A DNA stretch of 64,000 nt, taken from Acanthosoma haemorrhoidale (taxonomy: Eukaryota; Arthropoda; Insecta; Hemiptera; Acanthosomatidae). This document shows, piece after piece, positions 23,238-35,394 of the stretch; positions within the stretch are counted from its first letter, which is position 1, and every line of letters starts with the position of its first letter. The stretch is taken from assembly GCA_930367205.1 (NCBI GenBank), contig OV884009.1, positions 79,195,189-79,259,188 on the forward strand, in the 5' to 3' direction. The notes below the pieces were generated by a model that was given only the letters and a program-made list of their open reading frames with translations, had not been told where the DNA came from and searched no databases. The position numbers and the translations under genes are program-made.

Positions 23238-23347
23238 AAAACCCTTAAATGTTGTAAACCATGAATGATGTTTCAAATCCTTTTTGTTTTTTGTATTTGT
23301 ATGTACTTTAAATTTTGCCAAATGTTTCCTCAAAAACCCAGGGTGAA

Positions 23348-23524
23348 TGTGGTGATTTAATCCCACTCCTGTGGGGGGAACTTTCCCTACTTTGTATTGT
23401 TTTACCTTGTCTAACCTGACTCATAACATTGTTACCTTCTGTAAATTCGCTCTATTCTACTGTTGATGTTTTGTGCTAATAAAAACCTTTTTAAGGGTTA
23501 AACATTCGTTTTTCTTTCACCACA
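23348..23524 (+). repeat. 3' LTR (177 bp)
   Basis: Same length and ends as the 5' LTR. It reads TTGTGCTAATAAAA where the 5' LTR reads TTGAGCTAATAAAA. The purine-rich tract upstream is short and impure (AAAAACCCAGGGTGAA, ending at 23347), so the polypurine tract is weakly defined. Confidence 0.92.
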
Positions 23525-23529
23525 GGTAG

Positions 23530-25834
23530 TAATTGACTATTATTACCTGTTATAAACTGTTGAATTATTAGGGTTCAGTTTATTTTCTGTGGTGTGTGTA
23601 TATATAATACTTAGTATAATTTTCATACCTGTTGAATAATTTGTATTTTTATAACTTTTTAACTAAATCATCACTAAATTAGGATATACCAAATTGTTAG
23701 TTAGTAACGTAAGTATAGTTCTGTTTTTATAGTCATTGTGTGACTGTTTTTGATTTATAACAGATGATTTTGGCTATTTCTAAAAATTAATTATTGAAAC
23801 TGCAAATACTTTAAAATTTTTGTTTAACTAACATTTTTCTGTATTGAATGGTGGTAGATTTCACTTCTTTTTTTTTTTTTTTACAAGTGGTATGTATACC
23901 TTATAAAGAGAGTTTCAAAGAATATATATCACATTTTCACAGCTATTTATTTATTTTTCTGCTAGGATTGGTACAAAAAACTGGATAGGGATATAAAATT
24001 ATACTAAATAGTATGTTAATAATTATTCCATGTAAATAGTAAGTTTATTAGGTTTCCATTATTATTAAAATGGTAAAGCATAATTTTTTAAGATTCTTCT
24101 AGAGAAAAGATTCTTTTGGATATTATTTTCATAATGCTAATAATTATTATGTTTCAAATAAAAATTGTATAGATACACATGTACAGAACTGTTTTGTCCA
24201 TTGAAAGTGTTGCATGCTTCCTTGAGTAATATTATCCATTCTATACCTCAAGATTGCTATTAATGAATTAATATAATGTATATTAATAGATACACATAAA
24301 TTATAACTGAATAAATTAGTGAAAAAAATATAATTCACTTATGACAATTGTGGTAAGTCGGATAATGTCTTGCATTTAACAAATATATATATACTACATT
24401 ACAGGTAAGTATAAATAATGAAGAAACAATTTTCATATTATGGCACTAAAAAGAATTGAGCATTATATCAATTCATAACATTCTTAAATTTTTGTTTTAT
24501 ATATTTATTCTGACTGTTTTTATTACATTAATGTTATAATAGACAAGTAGTTTATTCTAATTTACATTGTTAACTGTGAATTTAAATTAATGATATTAAT
24601 AATAAATAAATAATTATAAAAAATGAATACAATTGTATTGGGTAAAGACAAAATAATACTGAGTATACTGGTTTTAGTATTACATTTGGTACGATAAAGA
24701 AACAACTGTTATGGTTCTTATAAGCAATACAATCCAGAAATGAATATTGAACCTAATATTCACAATATGTCATAATGAATAAATATTTATTAAACAATAA
24801 GAAATCCATGTAAGTTCATAATGAAAACTATGACTTAGGTATAAATTACATTTAAAAAGTATACGCAAACCAATATTGATAATGTTTTGCTAAAATAAAT
24901 TAATATTTACATTACTTAAACATTATTATTATATTTGAACCTGTTGCCTTAACTCCTCTTTCCAAAAGAAGTGTTTTACAAAGTAGTTCTATAATATAAT
25001 ACTTTAAATATACAATAAATTACTATGTATTCATATTAGATGAATAAAACAATTATAGTCGTTCAAAATGTTTGCATCCTAAATATGCACCATATGTTCA
25101 ACCATTATATAAAATTGATAATGTTGAGCTTATATTCAGTGAGAGCGTTTTTTGGGAAACTAACGAAAGAAGTCCTTTTATTTATTTATCAATGCATTAA
25201 TTGTTTTACTTTTTTTAACATGACTAATTAAACTTTTTTTCACAAATCTACAGAATAAATCAGCCTTTTAGTTCATTAAATAATTAAAATTAAACTTCTA
25301 AACATAACATTTGACATTATGAAATTTAAAAGTCTTTCTTCAAATATATTATATTTTTATTAAAATACATCTTTTTTAATTTTTGGAAGGTAATTTAAGT
25401 AACACTAAGTGTTTTAAGCTTAGACACATTTTTAAATTGAAAATAAAGCATAGATTTTAATATTAAGCTCATATAAATCACTCACATAAAAAGTTGGTAC
25501 TTCATATCATTAAATTCATGCATTGTCTAATGATTAAATCTGTCATGTTTGTATATACCTGATTATAGAATATATCTTATGAGTTTAGGTATATTATTTT
25601 ATTTTTAATAGGATGTTAGCAATAGAAAAGTCCTACTGTCAATTTAGATTAAAATTTAGTTGCTTAGAATCAATCAAATTCATATTTTCCACAATTGCCT
25701 CATAATTGAACATATACTCAGCAAATTAAATAAATTCTATAAACAATACAATCATGATGAAAATCATGAAAAATTATTATCAGTCCTAATAACACTCAAA
25801 TCAATTACCAGCAATGATAATAGTCATTATTATT
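23530..25834. other. AT-rich spacer and arrestin-gene 3' flank
   Basis: About 80% AT, with poly-T and short tandem AT patches. No gene is recognised. TTTATT at 25598-25603 is AATAAA on the minus strand, 232 nt past the arrestin-domain stop, and is a possible poly(A) signal for that gene. The minus frame seen at 25801-25983 is a shadow of its last exon. Confidence 0.4.
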
Positions 25835-26005
25835 TTAAACAGTTTTTTCTTCCAGCCAAGGCCGAAATATTGGCAGTGTTGAGGGATAATGGGTTCCATG
25901 TTTACCTCTAAGTGTTCCTTCATTACTACGAAGTGGGTATGTTGCCAATGTGATTGGTAGTTGTAGTTTAACTTCTTTTTCAAAACTCTTTGGATATATT
26001 ATGAA
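25835..26005 (-). CDS. Arrestin-domain gene, terminal coding exon
   Basis: Opens after the acceptor TTTTTTGTAG in phase 0 and encodes FIIYPKSFEKEVKLQLPI, then TLATYPLR, the last strands of the arrestin C-domain (usual form: KLQLPIxxATYPLR), then STLPIFRPWLEEKTV and a TAA stop at 25835-25837. Many ARRDC proteins have a long tail with PPxY motifs that recruit NEDD4-type ligases; none is encoded here. The tail could differ in another splice form. Confidence 0.85.
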   Translation of the reverse strand, partial: FIIYPKSFEKEVKLQLPITLATYPLRSNEGTLRGKHGTHYPSTLPIFRPWLEEKTV

Positions 26006-27526
26006 CTACAAAAAATCATTAAAAAATTAGCAATGTTATATATATATTTATTTTTCCATGTTGATGATGAATACTTTACAACATCCTCATTTAAATAAAT
26101 GAAAAGCATCTAGTATCTGTATCTATTATAATAGATAAATTCTAGTATTTTTATTTAAAATAAATTGTTTTAAACAGTTTAAATGTCATCTTCATAGCAT
26201 GGTCCTGAGATACAGACATATCGGCATTACAACAATTATTTTTATGAAGAAACATGTATATTTATAAATAAATAATTAAAAAAAAACATTTTTTTTAAAT
26301 TTGCAATGTACGTGTAAATCTGGCTGTTTGTGGACTTCAGACCTTTCTTAAGCTGAATATGGATGGGGTGGTCAACATATACAGGGACATATTTACTATT
26401 CAATTTGTATCAAAAGGAGGTGGGGGCAGTGTGATAAGCAGCACCACAAACTGGGGGATGGTCCACATTAACTCCAATACTGTTCTGCAAAGGTATTTTA
26501 TTTCAGGATAAAATAACCATCCAGCACAATGTATATTTAGGAAAGGGTGGCAACCTGCACCTATTTTTATTTATTTGTAATGGTTAATTCAGAAACCTGA
26601 TTTCTTTTAAAATTTTAATTCTATTACTTCCAGCCCATTTAAACCCAGTTTTCCTTTCAGAATGTAACAACTTTACTCTAGCTGGTGTGTTGGAAGGTAC
26701 TGTCCTTTCCAAAAATATGTTTTTTTGACCATTTAAATCTAAGCCTAGCCAATACTTCCCAAAAATAGCAGTACAGTTGTTGCATATTCAAACTTTCATT
26801 AACATTTAAACTTTTAAATGATAACATTTTCGTTTGCATTATTGTAAAAATCATGGGTTCAAAGTTTTCTTGGTCGTCTTGTATGTTTCTTAAAAGTGAA
26901 TAGCGTACTCATAGTGACCCATCACCTGGTCCCCTTTTCATTGTATAACTTTTAACCTTACTCAGACTAGTGATTGTTTCAGAAACTGCTTACAATGCAA
27001 AGCAAGCAGTACAAGGAACCAATCACAGCTCAATTTTATTGATTATAAATTTCAATTTTAAAAAATATTAATTATTGAGGTAAGGGGGGGGGGGAATTAT
27101 CTCTCTTTTTTAGCCTTTACGTCTGAGTTCTGTGAGTCAGTTCAGATAGTTAGCCAGTGTCCATGAGATTGTGATCCGAGAAGCTGTTAGAAGACCAAGG
27201 AGCCAGAAACAGGAAGATACAGACTACCCAACAGCACAGAATAATCCTGTTTTTGAATTGGGTATTTTTTTTGTTTTATATCTCAAGAGTGCATTGTAAA
27301 TATGAAACATTTAAAATAAGAACTTTATGTTGTTTAACCCTGAGATATTTTAACTTAAAGTAAACTGTTATTCGAAGTTTTCTTCATTTTACTCTACTTC
27401 TTAATAAATAAAAATAAATTTTTTTTTTTTATTGTAGGAATTACAGCAATATAGATTCATTATATTTTAATATGAAGGAATGAATATAAGAAATACTTAA
27501 TTATAATTAATAAATTATTTTCTTAC
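26006..27526 (-). other. Last intron of the arrestin-domain gene
   Basis: Bounded by donor GTAAGA and acceptor TTTTTTGTAG. The block 26905-27060 (CCCATCACCTGGTCCCC...CACAGCTCAATT) is a diverged copy of 36960-37090, so it is an interspersed repeat. I see nothing else in this stretch. Confidence 0.5.
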
Positions 27527-27712
27527 ATATACATCATACTGCACTCTGATTATATGACACCCTCGCAAATTCGTTGGTGGTAGAGGAGGGACATAAATTT
27601 GTTCATTGTTCCATTCATCATTTTCTCCTGGTCTGATTTTCCCTCTTGTTAATGCAGCAAGTTCTCTTGTTTCAGACTGAACAACTCGGTTTCTTACCAA
27701 ATATTGTATTGT
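27527..27712 (-). CDS. Arrestin-domain gene, exon (C-domain, second half)
   Basis: 62 codons, phase 0 at both ends. Acceptor TTTTATTAG, donor GTAAGA. Reads TIQYLVRN...LAALTRGKIRPGEND, then EQIYVPPLPPTNL and CHIIRVQYDVY, the hallmark central strands of alpha-arrestins (PPLPPSN followed by CxIIxVxY). Confidence 0.9.
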
Positions 27713-28146
27713 CTAATAAAATTTAACATTTTTTGAGTACATAGCATAAATACATTTTTTTAATTGATATTAAATTTATTATAAACTTTAGCTACTTTTT
27801 AATACTTTCAATAAAAGTGGTGCTTAGTAAAATTACATTTTCCCCATAAAGTTGTTTAAAAACATAAAAAAAAATACAACTTCTGTGTGCTAACACTATC
27901 TTGGAGGATCTTATCATATTAAGATCCACCAACTTCATATTTTTGTGTTTAAAATATACAAAATTATAAGATCTACCTACCTATTCTAATGTTTGAACTA
28001 GATTAAAAAGATTATTCCTATAAAATAAAACACCCACATCTCCACAAATTCACCTTACAAAGAAAGTTGCCGTTGATTAAGTTATAAATACAGAAGACCT
28101 TGTAAATTGAATAGAAATAAATTGAAAACAAAATTATTTAACTTAC

Positions 28147-28329
28147 TTCAGTTAATGATGCTTTTGTCTCTTTAATTGTTACTTTACTACGGTTTTGAAT
28201 GAGTGCAGAAATGGCTACAGTCTCACCAGGCACATATCCTCCTCTATCTAATGAAACACTGCACAAGACTAAACCTGAGCTTACACAATTTGCACCCAAA
28301 TTATGCTCTATTTCACATTGAAATGGTTG
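28147..28329 (-). CDS. Arrestin-domain gene, exon (start of C-domain)
   Basis: 61 codons, phase 0 at both ends. Acceptor TTATTTCCAG, donor GTAAGT. It contains SSGLVLCSVSLDRGGYVPGE and SALIQNRSKVTIKETKASL, the first two strands of the arrestin C-domain (family pattern: LDRxGYVPGExVxxxxxIxNxS). Confidence 0.9.
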
Positions 28330-28689
28330 CTGGAAATAAAAAAAAGATAAAAAGAAAACAAAAATATTTTTGATTTTGATAAAATTAAGTTCATGTTAGC
28401 CTATGTTTATTATTACTTCATAAACATTCTCAAATTGGGCAGTTCCCTTAAACAGTTACTACATAGTTTATCAGCATGGTGTGATGGCAACAGAGCACAG
28501 GGGGATGATAAACATTGCTGTTTGCAGGTTAACACTAGTGCCTTTGGGTATAGTCAGCATACCTATTAAAAGGGGAATCACCCTTAGTTAGTAAGCTCCA
28601 AAATCTCTTCCTGGTCTGGCAAGTTAACCGATAAAAGTTTTGAAAAAAAAATCCTCAAAAAATGAATGAATTACAATCTATCAGTTTGT

Positions 28690-28965
28690 ATGCCCCTAAG
28701 GAAATTACATGTGGTGAAGGCAATTGTGCTTTTTATGGTTCATTTAAGAAAACATTCATTAGCTGCCCTCAGCATGAAATTAAGATTCTCTTGAGAGAGT
28801 TCAGCGCCCAATTTGGGAAAGAAGAAGCACTGCAATATCATCGTTTATTGGCAGACACAGCCTACACATTATGGAGGATGTTACAGAAAAATATTTTGGT
28901 TAGACAGAGTCTTAGCTCAGAATTTTGAAACACCACATATGAAAAATTAACATTACTAGTGGATG
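28690..28965 (+). pseudogene. Endonuclease fragment of a decayed RTE-like LINE
   Basis: The plus strand reads FYGSFKKTFISCPQHEIKIL, then LREFSAQFGKEE, which resembles the metal-binding GDFNAxxGKE block of LINE endonucleases with several substitutions (the catalytic GDFN is REFS). It lies in an intron of the arrestin-domain gene on the opposite strand. It may derive from the same family as the RT remnant at 965-2310, but they share no overlapping part to test. Confidence 0.5.
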
Positions 28966-29291
28966 ATAAGCAAGTAAGATAAGAATACCAGCAAACTATT
29001 GCTTAACAAATTTAAAGTGAAATTTTCTGGCTTGGCTAAACTTGCAACTGTGCCAGATTTTGTAGTTTTTTTTTGTTTTAATGTCCACTCTATGGCATTT
29101 TGTCTTTGAAATTTTTAAAGGGGGATAATTTGGGGCCCACTCATTAAGATGGGGTCAGGATAGTGCTGAATAGTGCAAGATAGGCAGTCAGTCACCTACC
29201 TACAACTGGCTAAGTCTCTAGCACTCCCGTGATTTAGTCAGTATACTCATCAATTATATAATACACAAATTATAATTAAAACATATCATAC

Positions 29292-29509
29292 CGCAATAGA
29301 AGGTTGTTCAAGGTTTAAATCAATTGGATTCATCACTATGAAAACTTGCTGATTCTTGTGTGTTAGACCATTGGGCTCTCTGAGGGCAGCTTTACAGAAA
29401 TACTGGACCCATCCATGTTTGCCCAAGAAAGTTGATGGTAAACCCAATGGAAGGCCCAATTTAAACGGAAAACTGTGGATCCCAGGTGACAACAGTACAG
29501 GACCTTGAC
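29292..29509 (-). CDS. Arrestin-domain gene, exon (N-domain, second half)
   Basis: 72 codons plus two bases. Acceptor TTTCTGTATAG, donor GTATGA. The signature LSPGIHSFPFKLGLP is followed by LPSTFLGKHGWVQYFCKA, the best-conserved block of the alpha-arrestin N-domain. The split codon with the exon at 31741 gives Gly. Confidence 0.9.
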
Positions 29510-31740
29510 CTATACAGAAATACACTTATCACTCATCTTTTGATATAAAATATATTAGTGGTTAATTTTTTCATTACATAATACATTTATTCTTCTCATA
29601 TTAATTACATATATTTCTCTTCCTATTATTAGGAAAGGTTGCATTAAGTAAATGATCCATGTGATATATATTGATCCAGTAAATAAATGATCAGTATATT
29701 AACAATTAGTTTTACGAGAATGTACAAGTGTATTGACAAATCATTAACTGTTGGCAGAGCCACTGCATTATGTATCATAATATAATTTTATCTCTCTAGG
29801 TTGGTAATTAAATTTCTGACAAGCAAACCATTCATTTATGGAAGGCAAACACCCACAACCAGAACTTAAATATTTCACAAAATCCTTAGCAACTGTTTCC
29901 TTCTTAAATTTTACTTTGGTTCTAGCCAATGACCAACAATATTTAAGTACTATAAATCTCCAAAGCCTCTTTACACTCTGAAGTCGAGCAGTCATTTTAC
30001 ATAACACCACAGCAATATGTACTTGCTCTCACAGGATAGACACAATAGTTAATAAATTACAATCACTACTAATAAAACCCAATGTTAATTTAAATAGATA
30101 GATAATAAACGTTTACACACTTTAAACAGAGGCAATAACTTTCATCAAAGGAATTTCAAACTTCATGGTCCCAGTCCACTAACCACTTAGAAGTAACTCC
30201 AGATCATTCCCACACATTTATAGAGCACATACAAAATAAAAGTAACAAGGGGAAGAAGTTTATGTCTTATAGGTAGACTATGCTACAAAAAATGTTTATT
30301 ATCACGAAACAACAAATTTATTTTGTTTAAAACAATAATTCACCCAACACTGACATATAGCTAAATGGTTTGGAGTAAAATCTGTGCTTCAAATTACAGA
30401 TAACTAAAAGTAATAATGAACATTGCAGCATGAATATAATAAATAATTATCCCTGGTACACTAAAATTTCCACTTCAAAAACAAATTTATAACTACTCAA
30501 ATTCAGAAATAAGTACATACCATAACAGTAAAGTTTTTTAAGTCAAATAACCATATTCGAGAACACCATCACAATAAACATATCCTCAAAAGATACAGCT
30601 ACAAACGCACCAATAGGTTAATAATTTAAAATATTACTATTATTCATTGGAGTATTAGTACTCAAAGAGTGTGGTATTTATATATGGTAGAAAAAAAAGC
30701 TTGGAGTCTCCCAAAATATATCTTCTTGGATATACCATCCTCAGTTGACAATTCGCCTATTCAGGCATCATCACGACTAAAATTTTGAACATGATACATA
30801 AATTTACACATTTAGAAGCACAAAAACATAATACAAAAGCAAAATACAATAAAACTTTATTTAATAAATAATAAGATTGGGAAACAATAAAAAGAGTATA
30901 ACAACACACCTGTGAAAGATATTATTTTTTCAATTTTTATTAATCTATTGTTGTATATACTGAATTGGAAGGTTTGGAAAAAAGTAAATTTATGATTTTA
31001 TTTTTATTTATTATATACTTAAATAAATGACCAGGTTTATGATTTCTTAAAAAATAGATATAGGTTATTATTTCTTCCCCAGCTGATTATGAAACCTTTC
31101 CTTAATGGCTTGTTTATATTGCAACATTTTTATACTTTTTCCAAATTTTCTGAGTGAGTCTGTATAAATCAAATTTATTTACTAGCTTTTATTTTAATCA
31201 TTGTTTAATTATATATCACAAATCCACTATCTCATCATTTTAAAAATGGTAACAGTAAGGTATGGTACCAATGCTGGATATAAAATATTAAATATTACGA
31301 AGAGGATCAAGCTCTATATATTAAACCTCAGTGAAAATATACATATGTAAATTTATCTATTTTGTTCTAAATTGTAGTTCTGATGGTGCCCAAATAGGGA
31401 AACCATCGACTGAGGGTGCTGTATTAATAAAAAAAAAAATATTTTGAGAGACCCCAAGCTTTTTTTTTAACTAATAATAAAAACATTACACTCTAGTATT
31501 AAACATCCTGAATATTGTTTACTATTTCTTATAGATAATGCACTTAATTATAACTGAATAAACATTATTTCGGAACTTTTAAGAACACTAAAAGCCTTTA
31601 TACTTTTTAGTGACTGGTTTGTTTAATGTTTTATACTTGATTTATTATATAATTTTTTATATATACACAGTTTTTTAATTAAATAAGTGATTAAATTTCA
31701 AAATTGCTAGCTCAAGAAAAAAAATAGCTTGTTGCATTAC
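29510..31740 (-). other. Intron of the arrestin-domain gene with an inverted-repeat element
   Basis: A 2.2 kb AT-rich intron. Apart from the inverted-repeat element at 30645-31505 I recognise nothing in it. Confidence 0.5.
30645..31505. mobile_element. Terminal-inverted-repeat element, non-coding, inside an arrestin-gene intron
   Basis: The arm at about 30645-30800 and the arm at about 31370-31505 are imperfect inverted copies. The left has AAAAAAAAGCTTGGAGTCTC and the right is its complement with two or three changes. Further in, GCCTATTCAGGCATCATCA on the left pairs with the complement of TGATGGTGCCCAAATAGGG on the right. The 570-bp interior is AT-rich without coding potential. The same inner motif recurs elsewhere in the window. 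Confidence 0.6.
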
Positions 31741-31857
31741 CTGGTTCACCAAGAAGTCTCATTCGAAAATCAATGTAGTTTTCTTTATCGTAAACTCTGT
31801 CATGACCATGTTTTCTCAGTCGTACTACACCTTCTCCAACTACGTGGAAATGCAGAC
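31741..31857 (-). CDS. Arrestin-domain gene, exon (N-domain, first visible part)
   Basis: 38 codons with partial codons at both ends. Acceptor CAAATATAG, donor GTAATG. LHFHVVGEGVVRL, then YDKENYIDFRMRLLGEP, matches the N-domain strand after the opening sandwich (usual form: GxxxxxxGEAxVxW...YFxxxxxLLG). The start of the domain (about 40-50 residues with the initiator Met) must come from an exon further right that I could not find, so the first intron is long or that exon lies outside the window. Confidence 0.85.
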
Positions 31858-32896
31858 CTATATTTGTGAAAATACAGCAAATGTTACTTTTGTAATTACT
31901 GTTGTCAAAGCAACTATTAAGATTTCTTATTGGATATTTTTAACATTATTACAAGTGAAAAACATTTTATCATCTCTTCTCACTTAATTTGTAATTCACA
32001 GATGGAAACATAAATAAATCTGAGAATAATGTTTAGCCATATTTCAAGTCTTTTGATTCACCAAACCACCAAATAAACAGTGGTATAACACCCAGTCTCT
32101 TCCTCCAACCATGGCAGCAGGCAGTTGCGGATGGAGGAACTTAAGTTTATTTTCTCCAATATCTTAAGCCCGAGGGTGAGCCTTATCACTCGTTCTCTTT
32201 TAGGTGAGTGCTTCCCAACTTTAATAAAATAAAATCACTATTTACTTAAAATGCAGCTTTGGCGCAGCAGGAGGAATACAATTTAAATGATAAGTATTAA
32301 GTTTTTCATTAAAAGAATATAGTCCAGTCAGCGAAGGGGGTAAAGAGGACATGGAGGGGGGAGCATTTGACTTTATATTTATTGGGGGTACTTAGGGGGT
32401 AAACATACTTAAAGCCCCCTCCCCTACCCTACCCCTGCCACTTGGGGGTGGAAAGGTCTTTTTTTTTTCCACTCTTGAAAACGGTGCACCGAAAAAATTA
32501 AAGCTGGCAATATTTTCTGTAAGAATGTTTATACATATTTTTTCGTATCTGTTATATTTTTCGAGATATTTGCTATTGAAAATCGATAATTTCCGGAAAA
32601 TTTTTTTCGCCTGACGTTTTTTGTCAAACTTGTCTTTATAATTCTTCAGCCTTTCGTTTTACAGGGAAAATGACAAATGGAAGTGGTCAGCAATTTCATT
32701 TCCTTTAAAAGTATAATTTTTCACTAATTTATATTAGTCAAAAGTTACGGCAGTTTGAAATTTCCTGATTTTCTGTACAAAACTTGCTTTGCTTATTTTC
32801 GTTATTTATAGCTCCCTACACGAGCTAGTATGTTGACTATTAATACATGAAGGGTGTATACTACATGTTTATGAAGTGCATAATAATATATATATA
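31858..32896. other. Spacer between the arrestin exons and the Tc1 element
   Basis: Upstream intron or flank of the arrestin-domain gene. I searched its minus strand for the missing arrestin N-terminal strands and found none. GGGGGT-rich runs lie at 32330-32460. Confidence 0.4.
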
Positions 32897-34443
32897 CACT
32901 GACAGGCAAAAAAGTCCACCCACCTGATTTTTTCATGTTTTCATTTCAAAATATTTCTGCTTTGGATTGGTCAATTTTTTTTATGAATAAATATGTATTT
33001 TTTTTATTTGTTTTCAATTAGAAATGTCAATATAGAGGATAGTAATCCTTGATTCAATTAAAGGACTGTCGTTCCCAATGTTTACTTTCCATGGAATTAA
33101 AAATGTTTATTCAGTGTCATTTGCGTTCTGGTGCAGCAAATTTCTTAGTTTTCGGCTTCGATATTTTAATTTTCTCAATTTTAAGTTTAAAAATGCCTCT
33201 TCGTGCTGAGGATGTTGCACTTATTGATGATGGACGTTACATTATATATGCAGCTAAGTAATGCCATCGGAGTTCCCTATGAAACTCTACGAGACGCCGT
33301 CAGCCGTTTTCGAGAAACTGGGTCTTACCATAGAAGGGCCGGTTCTTGACGGCCTAGGGCAACAGAACCACAGAATGACCGGTTTCTTACTTTAAGAATT
33401 TTACGAAACCGGCACCTTACCGTTGTTCAAGCGATTCATCAGCTCCAAGAAGTTCGAGGTGTGCAAATTTCTGAACGTACTGCTCGGAGAAGATTAAATG
33501 AGTATGGACTAATGGCTTTTCGCCCTGTAAGAGGACCAGAATTGACCAGAACTCACAGAGTTACACGGCTGACTTTTGCTCGAGAACACAGTCATTGGAC
33601 TATGGACGAATGGTGAGCTGTACTTTTTACAGATGAATCTAGATTTGGTCTACGATCTCCAGACGGGCGTGAAAGGGTGTGGAGAAGAAGAAATGAAAGG
33701 TATGCAGCCTGTAATTTCACCCAGAGCCAACCTTTTCAACGTGGTTCCTTAATGGTGTGGGCTGGGATTTCAATGGAGTGCCGCACAGAATTGGTTGTTG
33801 TTCGTGGAGGGTCTTTGACGGCCACTCGCTATGTAGATGAGATTTTGGAACCTCATGTGTTGCCTATCCTCATCGAAATCAGCGATCATTCATTTCTAAT
33901 GCACGTCCACATGTCGCTCGCATAGTACAGACGTTTCTTCATCAGCACAACATTGAGGTCTTAGCCTGGCCAGCACGTTCTCCAGATTTGAACCCGGTCG
34001 AGCATTTATGGGATAACCTCGGAAGACGAATAAGAGCGCGTTCAGCACTTCCTGATACACTGCAGGACCTTGAAAGGGCTCTTCGGGAAGAATGGGCTAA
34101 CCTCCAGCAAAGGGACATTTCCCGACTGGTGGAAAGTATGACGAGGCGTCTTCAAGAAGTAATAAAGGCAAAAGGAGGAAATACGCGCTATTAAATGATC
34201 CTGTCATTAATTTCTTTTAGGATAAAAATGGTTATTTTTCAATTTTTTTTTCATGTTTCTTAGCAGTTCACATTTTGATTTTAAATTTTTAAACAAAGAC
34301 TCATTTAATAAACGTTAAAAATCTTATTAAAGGTAAAAAAGATTTTATAAATTCAATAAATAATAAGTATTATATACAATTACCATGTATTATATACAAA
34401 TACAATTTTTTTACAAGTGGGTGGAATTTTTTACCTGTCAGTG
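32897..34443 (+). mobile_element. Tc1-like DNA transposon, inactive
   Basis: 1547 bp with terminal inverted repeats of about 27 bp: CACTGACAGGCAAAAAAGTC at the left end, with the complement at the right end differing at two positions. TA flanks both sides (32895-32896 and 34444-34445), the target duplication of Tc1/mariner elements. The interior holds one decayed transposase gene. Confidence 0.88.
33193..34194 (+). pseudogene. Tc1-like transposase, broken
   Basis: Begins MPLRAEDVALIDDGRYI at ATG 33193. The frame shifts near 33250, where an N-terminal helix-turn-helix block (SNAIGVPYETLRDAVSRF) continues, then TGA follows the AGS codons near 33350 and another TGA the MDEW near 33613. The first catalytic Asp is present (FTDESRFGL). 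A deletion near 33898 shifts the frame and removes the DNA residues that normally precede NARPH, and with them the second catalytic Asp. The Glu of SPDLNPVEHLWDNL is kept, at DD34E-like spacing. The gene ends at TAA 34192-34194. Confidence 0.85.
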
Positions 34444-34445
34444 TA

Positions 34446-35394
34446 TAGAGAGTGTTACTACTCTATCCCACATCGTGGCTTGGGACAGTTAACAAAAAAC
34501 GTTAACAGAAAAAAAACATGCAAATAAAAGTTAATTTACTAAGTGAAACTGCTAAAAATTTAGTATTAACTGTATACATTTTATTAACTCTGCTGTTGAA
34601 TCTGGATCTGCTCAAAATGCGAACTTGTCCAAGTTACATAGAATGCTTATCTTTGAAAAAAGATCTACTTTTATTTGACGCAACATTCCTCCATTATGTT
34701 ACAAACATTCTTATAACTGGGCAATCCATACATACTATATAAAAATATCTACTAATATAGATGGATTACATGATTTTCCCTACCACTATAGAATTACATA
34801 CAGACAAATGAAGTATGAGTCCTCTGTACCTCTTCGAAGTCACATTTTTTGGGCTCGGCAATAACTAGTAATACATCATACTTGTTAAATAATTTGTTTT
34901 ATAATATATCACAATCATATCTGAAGGGGTTTTTAGCTACGAAATGATGCTGGCTTGAGTGCCAAGACAGCTGGAGTATGGAATTTAGTGTTGTCAGTTA
35001 TATGACTCACAGACTGGTCTTTGTCTGCTCTTTAGGTCCCCTACTTCCCTCTCCCACTCTGTTTTTAAGCATATGCCACTTAGTTTATTGCAAAGAGAGA
35101 AAAAAAGGGTGAACTGATATCCCTACGCCATGTGAATGGAATTTGTGTTATTAATTATAATTGATATAAGAGTCAGTAATAGTGTCGAAAGTTTATTATC
35201 TGAACTAAATTATTCAACAGGACCACAATAAGGACTCAGCTCTGCTGTCCCTCATTCTATTATGGTACTATGAGAGCAGAACTGCTGTTACAGCTATTGT
35301 AGACATCGTATGTAAGTATATATACATACATAGACAGGGCCGTGTTGTAAATTTTATCAGTATGATTCCAGTCTTCAAAATGCTGGGCCCTAAA
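34446..35394. other. No gene recognised
   Basis: AT-rich sequence right of the Tc1 element; small open frames without recognisable content. Confidence 0.4.

Larger units (their letters stand above)
19338..23524 (+). mobile_element. Ty3-type LTR retrotransposon, recent but disabled
   Basis: Two 177-bp LTRs (19338-19514 and 23348-23524) start TGT and end ACA, and differ at three positions. GGTAG repeats exactly at 19333-19337 and 23525-23529 as a 5-bp target duplication. The interior has gag, protease, RT, RNase H and integrase in Ty3 order. The coding part is broken by a frame change at about 21785 and a TAA at 22221-22223, and the protease active site is altered. There is no env. LTR divergence of about 1.7% implies a fairly recent insertion. 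The leader lacks a tRNA primer site and instead carries a self-complementary sequence. Confidence 0.93.
25835..31857 (-). other. Arrestin-domain-containing gene (alpha-arrestin, five exons seen)
   Basis: Together the five exons give about 290 residues with both arrestin sandwiches, except for the first strands. All four internal junctions keep phase (1, 0, 0, 0). Alpha-arrestins act as adaptors in trafficking and ubiquitination of membrane receptors and transporters at the plasma membrane and endosomes. Introns hold an RTE-type endonuclease fragment (28690-28965, opposite strand) and an inverted-repeat element (30645-31505). I do not assign a paralogue name. Confidence 0.85.

Noticed and set aside
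25801..25983. Minus-strand frame with MKEHLEVNMEPIIPQH
   Set aside because: It is a wrong-frame shadow of the terminal arrestin-domain exon, whose correct frame reads KLQLPITLATYPLR and joins the upstream exon in phase.
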